Numbered from the stretch's first letter, positions 1-6,240 are shown. The stretch is DNA of 7,119 nucleotides from an uncultured Desulfobulbaceae bacterium (GCA_945787305.1 CALZIH010000151.1:1-7119), one strand, 5' to 3'. Translations and numbers: made by a program. Notes: a model not told the origin generated them from the letters alone.

Positions 1-383
1 ATCTGATCGGCAACGCTCTCAAGTTTCATCGTCCCGATGTGCCTCCTCAGGTACATATCTGCAGTGAAAAGATTGACGGAGACTGCGGAGATGCATTTAA
101 AATTTCTATTAAAGACAATGGGATTGGATTTGAGGCCGAGTACGCAGAACGTATTTTCGAGGTCTTCCAACGCCTTCACGGTCGGGGGGAGTATGAGGGT
201 ACCGGGGTTGGACTGGCTATTTGTCGTAAAATTGCAAGACGCCACGGCGGCGATATCTTTGCAAAAGGGGACCCCGCAAGGGGAACGACTTTTTATTTCA
301 CCTTGCCGGCGCATCAGGCCGACGGCACTGACCAGTCGGCGGTAGAGGAGCATGGTGAAAATTTGTCATTAAAAAGAGAGTGA
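1..383 (+). CDS. Sensor histidine kinase, C-terminal ATPase fragment (5' end outside window)
   Basis: The reading frame is open from base 3, giving the last 126 residues of a two-component sensor kinase. The fragment is the HATPase_c domain that binds ATP and phosphorylates a conserved His, which lies upstream of the window. Visible in order are the N box (LIGNALKF, Asn at fragment residue 4), the G1 box (DNGIGF), the F-box region (IFEVFQRLHGRGEYEG) and the G2 box (GTGVGLAICRKI), all with intact key residues. The RLHGRGEYEGTG wording is typical of PAS- or phytochrome-type kinases that work with Rcp1-like receivers. A polar tail of about 25 residues follows the domain. The stop is 14 bases before the likely start of the next gene, a receiver, so the two are probably co-transcribed. 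The sensor part and signal cannot be known from here. Confidence 0.93.
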   Translation, partial: LIGNALKFHRPDVPPQVHICSEKIDGDCGDAFKISIKDNGIGFEAEYAERIFEVFQRLHGRGEYEGTGVGLAICRKIARRHGGDIFAKGDPARGTTFYFTLPAHQADGTDQSAVEEHGENLSLKRE

Positions 384-390
384 GAGGAGG
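384..390 (+). promoter_or_regulatory. Shine-Dalgarno GAGGAGG that decides the start of the receiver gene
   Basis: GAGGAGG lies 7 bases before the GTG at 398 and directly after the kinase stop. An in-frame GTG at 380 overlaps the kinase stop but would place this strong ribosome site inside the gene, so the GTG at 398 is preferred. Confidence 0.75.
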
Positions 391-397
391 AAATTCG

Positions 398-853
398 GTG
401 AACAAAAAAAAACGAATCAAAATCCTGATGGCCGACGATGATCCTGATGATCGATTCATGGCCGAGGAAGCACTTCAAGAGGCCCGACTTGCCAACGAGT
501 TGTATCTGGTCGAGGACGGCCAGGAATTGATGGATTTTCTACTGCATCAGGGAGCGTACAGCGATTCGGAAAAGGCGCCTAAACCAGGACTGATATTGCT
601 CGATCTCAATATGCCACGAAAAAGTGGACGTGAGGCACTGGAAGAGATCAAGGCCCATCCAGAACTACGAAGTATTCCAGTGGTTGTTTTGACTACTTCA
701 AAAGCCGAAGAAGATGTCCTGCGCACCTATAATCTGGGAGTTAACAGTTTCATAACCAAACCGGTCAGCTTCGAGGGGCTTGTTGATGTCATGCGAGCTT
801 TGTCCCACTACTGGTTCGAAATTGTTTCCCTCCCGGAATTTGAGGCGAATTAA
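398..853 (+). CDS. Stand-alone response regulator, Rcp1/CheY-like receiver
   Basis: This is a 151-residue protein made of one receiver (REC) domain with no output domain. The acidic pair is D13/D14 (ILMADDDPDD), the phosphoacceptor is D69 (LILLDLNMPRKSG), the switch residue is T99 or T100 (VVVLTTS), and the conserved Lys is K121 (FITKPV), so it should be phosphorylatable. Length, the long insert between helix 2 and strand 3 (YSDSEKAPKPG) and the Pro-Arg-Lys-Ser-Gly loop match the Rcp1 family, which commonly sits next to phytochrome or PAS-type kinases. The start is a GTG with GAGGAGG 7 bases upstream; an earlier GTG at 380 would add six residues. The TAA stop overlaps the ATG of the next gene by one base. 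The obvious partner is the kinase just upstream. Whether it relays phosphate, competes with the second receiver or binds another protein cannot be read from the sequence. Confidence 0.93.
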   Translation: MNKKKRIKILMADDDPDDRFMAEEALQEARLANELYLVEDGQELMDFLLHQGAYSDSEKAPKPGLILLDLNMPRKSGREALEEIKAHPELRSIPVVVLTTSKAEEDVLRTYNLGVNSFITKPVSFEGLVDVMRALSHYWFEIVSLPEFEAN

Positions 854-2562
854 TGAACCTGGAGCGCTACAGAGTGCTACTGGTTGATGATGATGAGGAT
901 GATTACCTCATCACCGCCGACTTGCTCTCGGAAATCGATGGAACCCGATTTGATCTTGATTGGGTTGCTTCCTATGCCGAAGGCCTTGAAGCGATCACCC
1001 GGAGGGAACATGATGTCTATTTACTCGACTACAGGCTAGGTGGGAAGCATACAGGACTTGAGTTGTTGCGCGAGGCAATCAGAAGTGGTTGTCGTGAACC
1101 GATAATTCTTCTCACCGGATTGAGGGACCGAGAGATAGATATGGAAGCAATGAGTACCGGGGCAGCTGATTATCTCGTCAAGGGGCAAATCAATGCTCCG
1201 TTGCTTGAACGCTCTATCCGTTACTCTTTGAGAGCTAATCAAAACGAGAAAAAGCTTGCGCAGATGGCTGAGTTTGACGGCCTGACAGGCCTTCCCAACC
1301 GCCACCTTTTTCAGGATCGGTTTGCCCAGCAGTTAGCGCTTGCCCGGCGTCAGAAAGGGGTAGTTGGGCTTATGTTTCTCGATTTGGATCGCTTTAAGCT
1401 CATCAATGATACTCTGGGGCACTCAGCGGGTGATAAATTATTAACAATAGTCTCCGAGCGTTTACAACAATCTGTACGGGAAAGTGATACCGTTGCTCGA
1501 CTCGGCGGAGATGAGTTTGTGGTAATCCTTCCTGACATCAACGCCCCGCAAAACATCATTTTGATTGCCCGGCGCATCATTAAAAAGATTAGGCAACCGG
1601 TACAGTTTGATATCCAGGAAATTTTTCCTGCCGCCAGCATTGGGATTTCCCTGTTTCCACACGACGGCTCTGACACTGAAACGCTTCTCAGGAAAGCCGA
1701 TATGGCGATGTATCAAGCCAAGGCTTCCAGCGCAAAAAAGTATGCCTTTGCCTCAGATAGTTTGAATAAACAGGTGTCCGAGAGGTTTAACCTGGAAGGG
1801 AAACTCCACCGGGCCCTTGAAAGAAAAGAATTTATTATCGACTATCAGCCGCAGTTCGATCTGCGTAGCGGTGACCTAGTTGGCGGTGAAGCCTTGCTGC
1901 GTTGGAAGCCGGCGGAGCATGTCATCGCACCTGGAACATTTATCCCCCTGCTGGAAGAAACCGGGTTGATCGTTCCGGTTGGTTCCTGGGTTATCCAGAC
2001 AGTTTGCCAACAATATTTAGCCTGGCAAAAAAAGGGTTTCGGAGCGCTACGGCTGGCTGTGAATCTGTCTGGACGACAACTGGCCGAAAATGACATTGTT
2101 GACCTTGTAGAGCAAATAATGCTCGATACAGAAATGCCAGAGAAAATGTTGGAATTGGAACTGACTGAAAGTATGGTCATTGGGAATGTACAGCATGTCC
2201 GCGAAATTTTACACGGAATCCGCTCGCTAGGTATATGTTTGGCAATGGATTATTTTGGAACTGGATATAGTTCCCTTAACTGCCTCAAGCATTTTCCTTT
2301 CGACCGAATAAAAATCGACCGTAGCTTTGTTGCAAATATCGGGATTAATCAAAACGATGAAGCAATTATTAGAGGTATCATTGCTATCGCCCACGATATG
2401 GGGATGGAAGTCGTCGCCGAGGGGGTTGAAGAGGAAAAACAGGTGGCGTTTCTGAAAGACTGTGATTGCGACCTGCTGCAAGGTTTTCTGCTTGGTCGAC
2501 CGATGTCGGTGAAAAATTTTACCGATATTATGCAGACCAAATGTCAAGTTGACGGCCCCTGA
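853..2562 (+). CDS. REC-GGDEF-EAL cyclic-di-GMP turnover protein; EAL site degenerate (DYFG)
   Basis: This is a 569-residue cytoplasmic three-domain protein with no membrane segment. REC spans about residues 5-125, with acidic pair D12/D13, phosphoacceptor D59, T88 and K110. A short helical linker leads to GGDEF at about 139-300: DGLTGLPNR, metal Asp D177, N185, D194, GGDEF at 218-222, and an inhibitory-site RxxD (R209-D212) five residues before it. EAL spans about 316-560: E346-A-L, N404, E439 (ELTES), D466, K487-I-D, E523 and Q543. The DDFG motif reads D466-Y467-F-G, so the Asp that binds the second metal is replaced by Tyr while all the other catalytic positions checked are present. GGDEF domains make cyclic-di-GMP and EAL domains hydrolyse it. 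The inference is a phosphorylation-controlled diguanylate cyclase with weak or no phosphodiesterase activity, the EAL perhaps acting as a binding or sensory module. The ATG overlaps the preceding stop, with GAGG at 842-845, which suggests translational coupling. Confidence 0.95.
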   Translation: MNLERYRVLLVDDDEDDYLITADLLSEIDGTRFDLDWVASYAEGLEAITRREHDVYLLDYRLGGKHTGLELLREAIRSGCREPIILLTGLRDREIDMEAMSTGAADYLVKGQINAPLLERSIRYSLRANQNEKKLAQMAEFDGLTGLPNRHLFQDRFAQQLALARRQKGVVGLMFLDLDRFKLINDTLGHSAGDKLLTIVSERLQQSVRESDTVARLGGDEFVVILPDINAPQNIILIARRIIKKIRQPVQFDIQEIFPAASIGISLFPHDGSDTETLLRKADMAMYQAKASSAKKYAFASDSLNKQVSERFNLEGKLHRALERKEFIIDYQPQFDLRSGDLVGGEALLRWKPAEHVIAPGTFIPLLEETGLIVPVGSWVIQTVCQQYLAWQKKGFGALRLAVNLSGRQLAENDIVDLVEQIMLDTEMPEKMLELELTESMVIGNVQHVREILHGIRSLGICLAMDYFGTGYSSLNCLKHFPFDRIKIDRSFVANIGINQNDEAIIRGIIAIAHDMGMEVVAEGVEEEKQVAFLKDCDCDLLQGFLLGRPMSVKNFTDIMQTKCQVDGP

Positions 2563-2751
2563 GGATTCTAGTTGTTCGCGCTAAAAAAGCTAAATTATAT
2601 CCTCGTTGCAATGATGTTTGCATTCCCTGAATAATGAATATTATGCAGCAGGTTTTGGTGGGTGGGGGGAGCTGGCCGATCAACTCTTTATGTGAAAAAG
2701 ATTTACCTGTTTAATTCGTCAGAGATTTGTTTGGGAATGCATGCAAAGAGA
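2563..2751. other. Convergent intergenic region with G-rich tract
   Basis: This 189-base gap lies between the 3' ends of the cyclic-di-GMP gene and ptsN. It holds a G-rich run (2651-2669) and weak AT-rich hairpins, such as ATAAT-GAAT-ATTAT at 2631-2644 and TGCAA/TTGCA near 2607-2622. No GC-rich stem followed by a T-run was found in either direction, so the termination mechanism for the two operons is not evident. The plus-strand reading frame from 2662 has no ribosome site and runs into antisense of ptsN, so it was not called. Confidence 0.6.
2651..2669 (+). other. G-rich tract, possible two-layer G-quadruplex
   Basis: Plus-strand runs of GG, GG, GGG and GGGGGG are separated by TTTT, T and T. 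The pattern allows a two-tetrad quadruplex in the plus strand or in a read-through transcript. It is the only conspicuous composition anomaly in this gap. No function is shown. Confidence 0.35.
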
Positions 2752-3198
2752 CTAGGTTTCCGGGGTGTTAAAAAGGGCAAGAATGTCCTTCGTTGTCTTT
2801 GCCTGGAAGAGAAGATTTCTGTTGAATTGATCTTTGAGGAGTCGACTTATTCGGGCAAGTGTTTGTAAATACTCATTGGACATTCCAGTGGGTGAGAGGA
2901 TCAGGACAAAGAGATGGACTGGGCGATTGTCAATGGCCTCAAAGCCTATTCCCTTTGTTGAGCGACCAAAGCAGAGTAAAAACTCATTTAATCCGGGTAC
3001 TTTTCCGTGTGGAATGGCGATGCCGTGACCAACACCGGTTGATCCCACCTGTTCACGTTCCATTAAAACCGTCAACAGGACGGTTGGGTCAATATCGCTG
3101 CATTGCGGATGCACGGCCTCAATGAGTTCTTTGAGGGCATCGTTTTTTGAGGAGGCCTTCATGTCCAGGATGATGCCTTGTGTCTCAAACTGTATCAT
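2752..3198 (-). CDS. ptsN: Nitrogen-regulatory PTS enzyme IIA-like protein (EIIA-Ntr)
   Basis: This is a 148-residue single-domain PTS EIIA type-2 protein, the usual length for PtsN. The phosphorylatable His is H64 in the signature GHGIAIPHGKV, preceded by the MEREQVGSTGVG segment. The C-terminal half carries LILSP and LQTLARISRLLKD, typical of the family. EIIA-Ntr receives phosphate from PtsP (EI-Ntr) through NPr and regulates targets such as potassium transport and sigma-54-linked nitrogen or carbon metabolism; it does not import sugar. It lies 6 bases after rpoN on the same strand, the classic location. The start chosen is the ATG at 3198. An in-frame TTG two codons earlier, abutting the rpoN stop, is possible, and neither has a good Shine-Dalgarno sequence, which fits translational coupling to rpoN. 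The hpf gene normally found between these two is absent. Confidence 0.92.
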   Translation of the reverse strand: MIQFETQGIILDMKASSKNDALKELIEAVHPQCSDIDPTVLLTVLMEREQVGSTGVGHGIAIPHGKVPGLNEFLLCFGRSTKGIGFEAIDNRPVHLFVLILSPTGMSNEYLQTLARISRLLKDQFNRNLLFQAKTTKDILALFNTPET

Positions 3199-3204
3199 GC
3201 CCAA

Positions 3205-4656
3205 TTAAGATCGCGCCTGCCGTCGATGTTTGACCGGAAGAATTTTCATTTGATCCCGATACTTGGCGACAGTTCGCCGGGCAACCTTGATTTTTTCATG
3301 TGCAAGCATCTCTGATATTTTATTGTCACTCAAGGGTTTGGTCGGGTCTTCCGCAGAGATAAATTGACGGATTCGGGTTTTAATGGCTTCGGCGGCAACG
3401 ACATCGCCATCTGTGGTGGCAACGGCTGTACTGAAAAAGAACTTCAGCTCATATATGCCTTGAGGGGTATGTGCGTATTTGTTGGAGGTGACCCGGCTGA
3501 CCGTGGACTCGTGCATGCTGATATCTTCAGCTACATCGCGTAGAATAAGGGGTTTGAGATAACCCGAACCCTTTTCAAAGAAATCTCGCTGGAATTTCAA
3601 CAGGCTTTCCATCACCTTGTAAATTGTACGCTGTCGTTGTTGGATGGACTTGATGAACCATTCGGCATTTCGTTTATTTTCCCGAAGATAACTTTTTGAC
3701 TCACTGTTCATGGAGTTTTTCTGTTTCAGCAGAGTCTTATATTCCGTTGATACCTGCAGATTCGGCAGGCCGTCATCGTTAAGCTGGATGACGAATTCAT
3801 CGTCTATTTTATAGACATAGACATCGGGAACGACATAGTTAGTTTGTTCGTTACTGTATTCATTGCCCGGATAGGGGATCAGGTTGCTAATGGTTTTTAC
3901 TGCCTCCTTGATGAGCCGTACCGATGTTCCGGTGTCCCGGGCAAGTTGTGCAAAGTTTTTTGTTTCCAGCAGGTTCATGTGTTCATCGATAATCCGATAG
4001 GCGAGGGTCTCTTCCAGGCCCAGGCGATCAAGCTGAAGAAGGAGAGATTCTCGGATGTTGCGGGCGGCAATGCCTGGGGGGTCAAGACTCTGGACCAGCC
4101 AGAGGGCACCTTCGGCCTCAGACTCGGAACAGTTGCAACAAGAAGCTATATCGGCAAGATCGGCCTCAAGGAAACCATGACCATCTAGGTTGCCGACAAT
4201 AAAGGTGGTCAGTTTGGTGTCGAGTTCATTGAGATCCAGGTGGGTGAGCTGCCAAAAGAGAAACGAATCAAGGCCCGGCGCCTGGGATATGAAGTCGAAT
4301 TGAGAAGGGGCATCGGCAGGAGGTGTTTCCCTTGCAAAGGAGAAGTCGGAATCAAAATTGTTGGCATAATCTTCCCAGTTGACCTCGGCCACCTTTGCCG
4401 GGTCTTCACCTTCAACCTGAGCGGTCAGCTTCTCTTCCGGGGCGTCTTTGCGTTCCTCGGCGGTAAGGGCATCTGGATTTGTTACTGTTTCAAGGGTGGG
4501 CGGCGCCTCTTCAAGCATCGGGTTCTGCTCGATTTCAGCTTGCAAGGCATCGGTGAGTTCCAAACGGCTGAGTTGTAAAAGCTTGATCGCCTGACGCAGC
4601 TGTGGCGTCATGACTAGTTTTTGTGCGAGCTTTAGATTTTGTCTGAGATCAAGCAT
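3205..4656 (-). CDS. rpoN: RNA polymerase sigma-54 factor
   Basis: This 483-residue protein is the full usual length of sigma-54. Region I (about 1-50) is the Gln/Leu-rich activator-interaction segment starting with LRQNLKLAQKLVMTPQLRQA. Region II (about 51-118) is acidic and low in complexity. Core-binding segments follow, including LDPPGIAARNIRE (191-203). A helix-turn-helix for the -12 element lies at about 373-394 (ISMHESTVSRVTSNKY), followed by GIYELKFFFS. The RpoN box that reads the -24 element is ARRTVAKYRD at 459-468; the usual last residue is Glu, here the conservative Asp. The protein directs RNA polymerase to -24/-12 promoters and needs AAA+ activators. It lies between lptB (38-base gap) and ptsN (6-base gap), the conserved arrangement. 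The upstream ribosome site is weak (AGG about 12 bases before the ATG). Three Cys cluster at 173-176, probably incidental. Confidence 0.98.
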   Translation of the reverse strand: MLDLRQNLKLAQKLVMTPQLRQAIKLLQLSRLELTDALQAEIEQNPMLEEAPPTLETVTNPDALTAEERKDAPEEKLTAQVEGEDPAKVAEVNWEDYANNFDSDFSFARETPPADAPSQFDFISQAPGLDSFLFWQLTHLDLNELDTKLTTFIVGNLDGHGFLEADLADIASCCNCSESEAEGALWLVQSLDPPGIAARNIRESLLLQLDRLGLEETLAYRIIDEHMNLLETKNFAQLARDTGTSVRLIKEAVKTISNLIPYPGNEYSNEQTNYVVPDVYVYKIDDEFVIQLNDDGLPNLQVSTEYKTLLKQKNSMNSESKSYLRENKRNAEWFIKSIQQRQRTIYKVMESLLKFQRDFFEKGSGYLKPLILRDVAEDISMHESTVSRVTSNKYAHTPQGIYELKFFFSTAVATTDGDVVAAEAIKTRIRQFISAEDPTKPLSDNKISEMLAHEKIKVARRTVAKYRDQMKILPVKHRRQARS

Positions 4657-4682
4657 TGTTATTTGTTACCTAACGGTCCGTG

Positions 4683-4696
4683 AATACTGCAGTATT
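4683..4696. repeat. 14-base perfect palindrome over the lptB stop codon
   Basis: AATACTGCAGTATT is a perfect inverted repeat in the lptB-rpoN gap, and its last two bases are part of the lptB stop. As RNA it cannot form a stable hairpin because it has no loop. It could be a dimeric-protein binding site or chance. Confidence 0.45.
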
Positions 4697-5426
4697 ACAT
4701 GCTAAAGTTGTCGCCAAGATACATTTTTCTGGCCAAGGTACTTTCGATGATATCGGCCGCGGCTCCGCTGGTCAGAATCTGGCCGTCATTCATGATGTAG
4801 GCAAAATCACAGACCTGTAATGTCTCCCGGACGTTATGATCTGAAATAAGAACGCCCAGTCCTTTTTCCTTTAAATTGCGGATGATTTGCTGCAGATCTG
4901 CCACGGATAATGGGTCGACTCCGGCAAAGGGTTCGTCAAGGAGGATAAATCGCGGTCGGGTGGCCAGGGCGCGCATGATTTCGACCCGGCGTCGTTCACC
5001 ACCGGACAGTGCATGCCCTTTATTGTCCGCCAGGTATTCGATTTTGAGCTCACTCATCAATTCATCGATCCGGTTGTTAATTTCATTGGTCGTCAGACCG
5101 AGAGGTTCCAAGATAATACGGACATTTTCCACCACCGTCAGCTTTTTAAAAACCGAGGGTTCCTGGGCAAGATAGGTGATGCCCCGGGAGGCACGTTTAT
5201 GGATCGGCAAGGCGGTGATGTCCTCATCATCAAGCAGGACAGAACCGTCTGTCGGTCGGATAAAGCCGACAATAGAGTAAAACGTGGTTGTTTTACCCGC
5301 ACCGTTGGGCCCCAGCAAACCGACAATCGATGAATCGGTGACCTGGAGGTTCACCTTGTTGACCACCCGCCGGCTGCGATATTCCTTGATTATATTCCTG
5401 GTTTCCAGACGTGAAGAGGTTTCCAT
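4695..5426 (-). CDS. lptB: LPS export ABC transporter ATP-binding protein LptB
   Basis: This 243-residue ABC ATPase has the normal length for LptB. Motifs are complete: Walker A GPNGAGKT (39-46), Q-loop Q88 in LAQEPSVFKKLTV, signature LSGGERRR (140-147), Walker B ILLDEP with D164 and catalytic E165, the FAGVDP D-loop, and H197 in the switch (SDHNVRETL). The RGITYLAQEPSVF stretch and the YLGDNF ending are characteristic of LptB rather than of amino-acid or lipoprotein ABC proteins. Two copies sit on the inner-membrane face of LptFG and power extraction of LPS, which passes through LptC and LptA to the outer-membrane LptDE. Its ATG overlaps the lptA stop by one base, so the two are translationally coupled. 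No strong ribosome site is visible (A-rich leader only). Confidence 0.96.
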   Translation of the reverse strand: METSSRLETRNIIKEYRSRRVVNKVNLQVTDSSIVGLLGPNGAGKTTTFYSIVGFIRPTDGSVLLDDEDITALPIHKRASRGITYLAQEPSVFKKLTVVENVRIILEPLGLTTNEINNRIDELMSELKIEYLADNKGHALSGGERRRVEIMRALATRPRFILLDEPFAGVDPLSVADLQQIIRNLKEKGLGVLISDHNVRETLQVCDFAYIMNDGQILTSGAAADIIESTLARKMYLGDNFSM

Positions 5427-5971
5427 TATTTTTTCTTGTCAGTTTCGGGATGGATGACAGCTTTGACCCGGCCTGATTTTTTTTCGTCCTGCTCAATGAT
5501 GGAGCGTTTTTCATCAAGATAGTAGATAATCGTCTTACCCGATACCATGTTCTGCCCCTGCCAGGCCTTTGCATCGCCGCTGAGAATGACCTTACGGTCC
5601 TTGGCGAGGTAATCCATACGATTGCCGGTACCCAGCCAATCGTCCTGGGTGATTTCAACGTTTTTTTTACAGATAAGCCGTTTGACCTGGCTGGAGCTGT
5701 TGTTGTTTTTTTTCTTGTCGTCCTGGGTGTAATAGACCGTCATCTCCTCGGCACGTATGGTGATGCCACCCTGTTTGGCATCAACGTTTCCGATAAAGAC
5801 TACCGAGTTGTCCTGTTCCTGGGAGATCATTCGGTCTGCTTCTATATGTATGGGGGCCGAGGAGTCATCCGCTGCAAATGCTGTTGTCGAGAGCAGCAGG
5901 CTCACGGTGAGCAAAAGAATATGCCACCATTTTCCAGGAAGTAGCATTTTTGTATCGAATTGTATTTTCAT
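5426..5971 (-). CDS. lptA: LPS export periplasmic bridge protein LptA (OstA-like)
   Basis: From the ATG at 5971 the protein has 181 residues. A signal peptide is clear: basic/aromatic n-region to about residue 17 (PGKWWH), hydrophobic core ILLLTVSLLLSTT, and cleavage after AFA at about residue 33. The mature part has the OstA beta-jellyroll pattern: PIHIEADRM, VVFIGNVDAKQGGITIRAEEM, KNVEITQDD and ILSGDAKAWQGQNMVSGKTIIYYLDE. It ends in a charged Lys-rich tail, with another Lys/Asn/Ser-rich insert at 86-95. LptA oligomers form the periplasmic bridge carrying LPS to the outer membrane. The start is uncertain: in-frame ATGs occur at 6025, 6022, 5971 and 5947, none with a Shine-Dalgarno sequence. 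I chose 5971 because it gives a normal-sized signal peptide. The usual upstream neighbour lptC is absent; the next gene is divergent. Confidence 0.9.
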   Translation of the reverse strand: MKIQFDTKMLLPGKWWHILLLTVSLLLSTTAFAADDSSAPIHIEADRMISQEQDNSVVFIGNVDAKQGGITIRAEEMTVYYTQDDKKKNNNSSSQVKRLICKKNVEITQDDWLGTGNRMDYLAKDRKVILSGDAKAWQGQNMVSGKTIIYYLDEKRSIIEQDEKKSGRVKAVIHPETDKKK

Positions 5972-6029
5972 GATTTTATGATAAAAAAAACAAGATATAT
6001 GGTTCCGGTTTATTTTTTGCATCATGGAA

Positions 6030-6058
6030 ATAGTACTTGGTCAATTCAGAAAAGTAAA
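6030..6058 (-). promoter_or_regulatory. Candidate sigma-70 promoter for lptA operon
   Basis: On the minus strand, TTTACT (6058-6053) and TACTAT (6035-6030) are separated by 17 bases, each matching 4 of 6 consensus positions. The predicted transcription start falls around 6022-6025, on top of the two earliest in-frame ATGs. This argues for a downstream start or a leaderless message. Confidence 0.35.
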
Positions 6059-6082
6059 GAGGTTCTGTGAAGGTTAACATTT

Positions 6083-6093
6083 CCTCGACGAGG
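6083..6093. repeat. Short inverted repeat CCTCG-A-CGAGG
   Basis: Perfect 5-base arms flank a single base, about 25 bases upstream of the candidate lptA -35. TTCTG (6063-6067) and CAGAA (6094-6098) form an outer pair. It is a possible operator or activator site; no regulator family was recognised. Confidence 0.3.
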
Positions 6094-6111
6094 CAGAAAT
6101 GCGATAAAGAG

Positions 6112-6139
6112 AAAAACCCTGTTGAAAAAAGGTTTTTTT
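6112..6139 (+). terminator. A-tract/T-tract hairpin, possible weak terminator
   Basis: AAAAACC (6112-6118) pairs with GGTTTTT (6131-6137) around a 12-base loop, and the T-run continues to 6139. The stem is mostly A-T, so a terminator would be weak. The structure is nearly symmetric and could work in either direction, or simply be bent DNA between the two promoters. No gene needs terminating here on the plus strand. Confidence 0.3.
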
Positions 6140-6206
6140 ACGATCAGATGACTGAACATCGCATTGATAAATAATTATTACCGCCCCTCTACCAAGAATG
6201 TCCCTT

Positions 6207-6228
6207 CCATGCCCCAATGACATGGGCA
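6207..6228. repeat. Overlapping inverted repeats CCATG/CATGG and TGCCC/GGGCA
   Basis: CCATG (6207-6211) with CATGG (6221-6225), and TGCCC (6210-6214) with GGGCA (6224-6228), give two mutually exclusive 5-base stems over 22 bases. They lie just upstream of the candidate ftsH -35, so an operator is possible; chance is also possible. Confidence 0.3.
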
Positions 6229-6240
6229 CTCCGGCCAGCC

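Noticed and set aside
380..397. Earlier GTG start (380) for the receiver protein overlapping the kinase stop
   Set aside because: It would bury the GAGGAGG ribosome site inside the gene and add six residues not typical of the family. The GTG at 398 has ideal spacing.
2594..2599. Minus-strand TATAAT matching the -10 consensus
   Set aside because: The -35 position at 16-18 bases matches the consensus at no more than about 3 positions, and it would fire into the antisense of the cyclic-di-GMP gene. It is probably chance in an AT-rich gap.
2617..2741. Distant 9-base inverted repeat TGCATTCCC (2619-2627) and GGGAATGCA (2733-2741)
   Set aside because: The arms are about 105 bases apart, with no other sign of a mobile element or structured RNA between them and no target duplication.
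2662..2868. 68-codon plus-strand frame in the convergent gap
   Set aside because: It has a GTG start inside the G-rich tract, no ribosome site, and its second half is antisense to ptsN.
3844..4578. Plus-strand frames of 112-114 codons opposite rpoN
   Set aside because: They are antisense to a full-length, motif-complete rpoN, with no ribosome sites and no domain resemblance.
6212..6239. Possible heat-shock (CCCCAATG) or sigma-54 (GG..GC) promoter for ftsH
   Set aside because: No CTTGAA-like -35 precedes the CCCC motif, and the GG-to-GC spacing is 11 rather than 10 bases with poor flanking matches.
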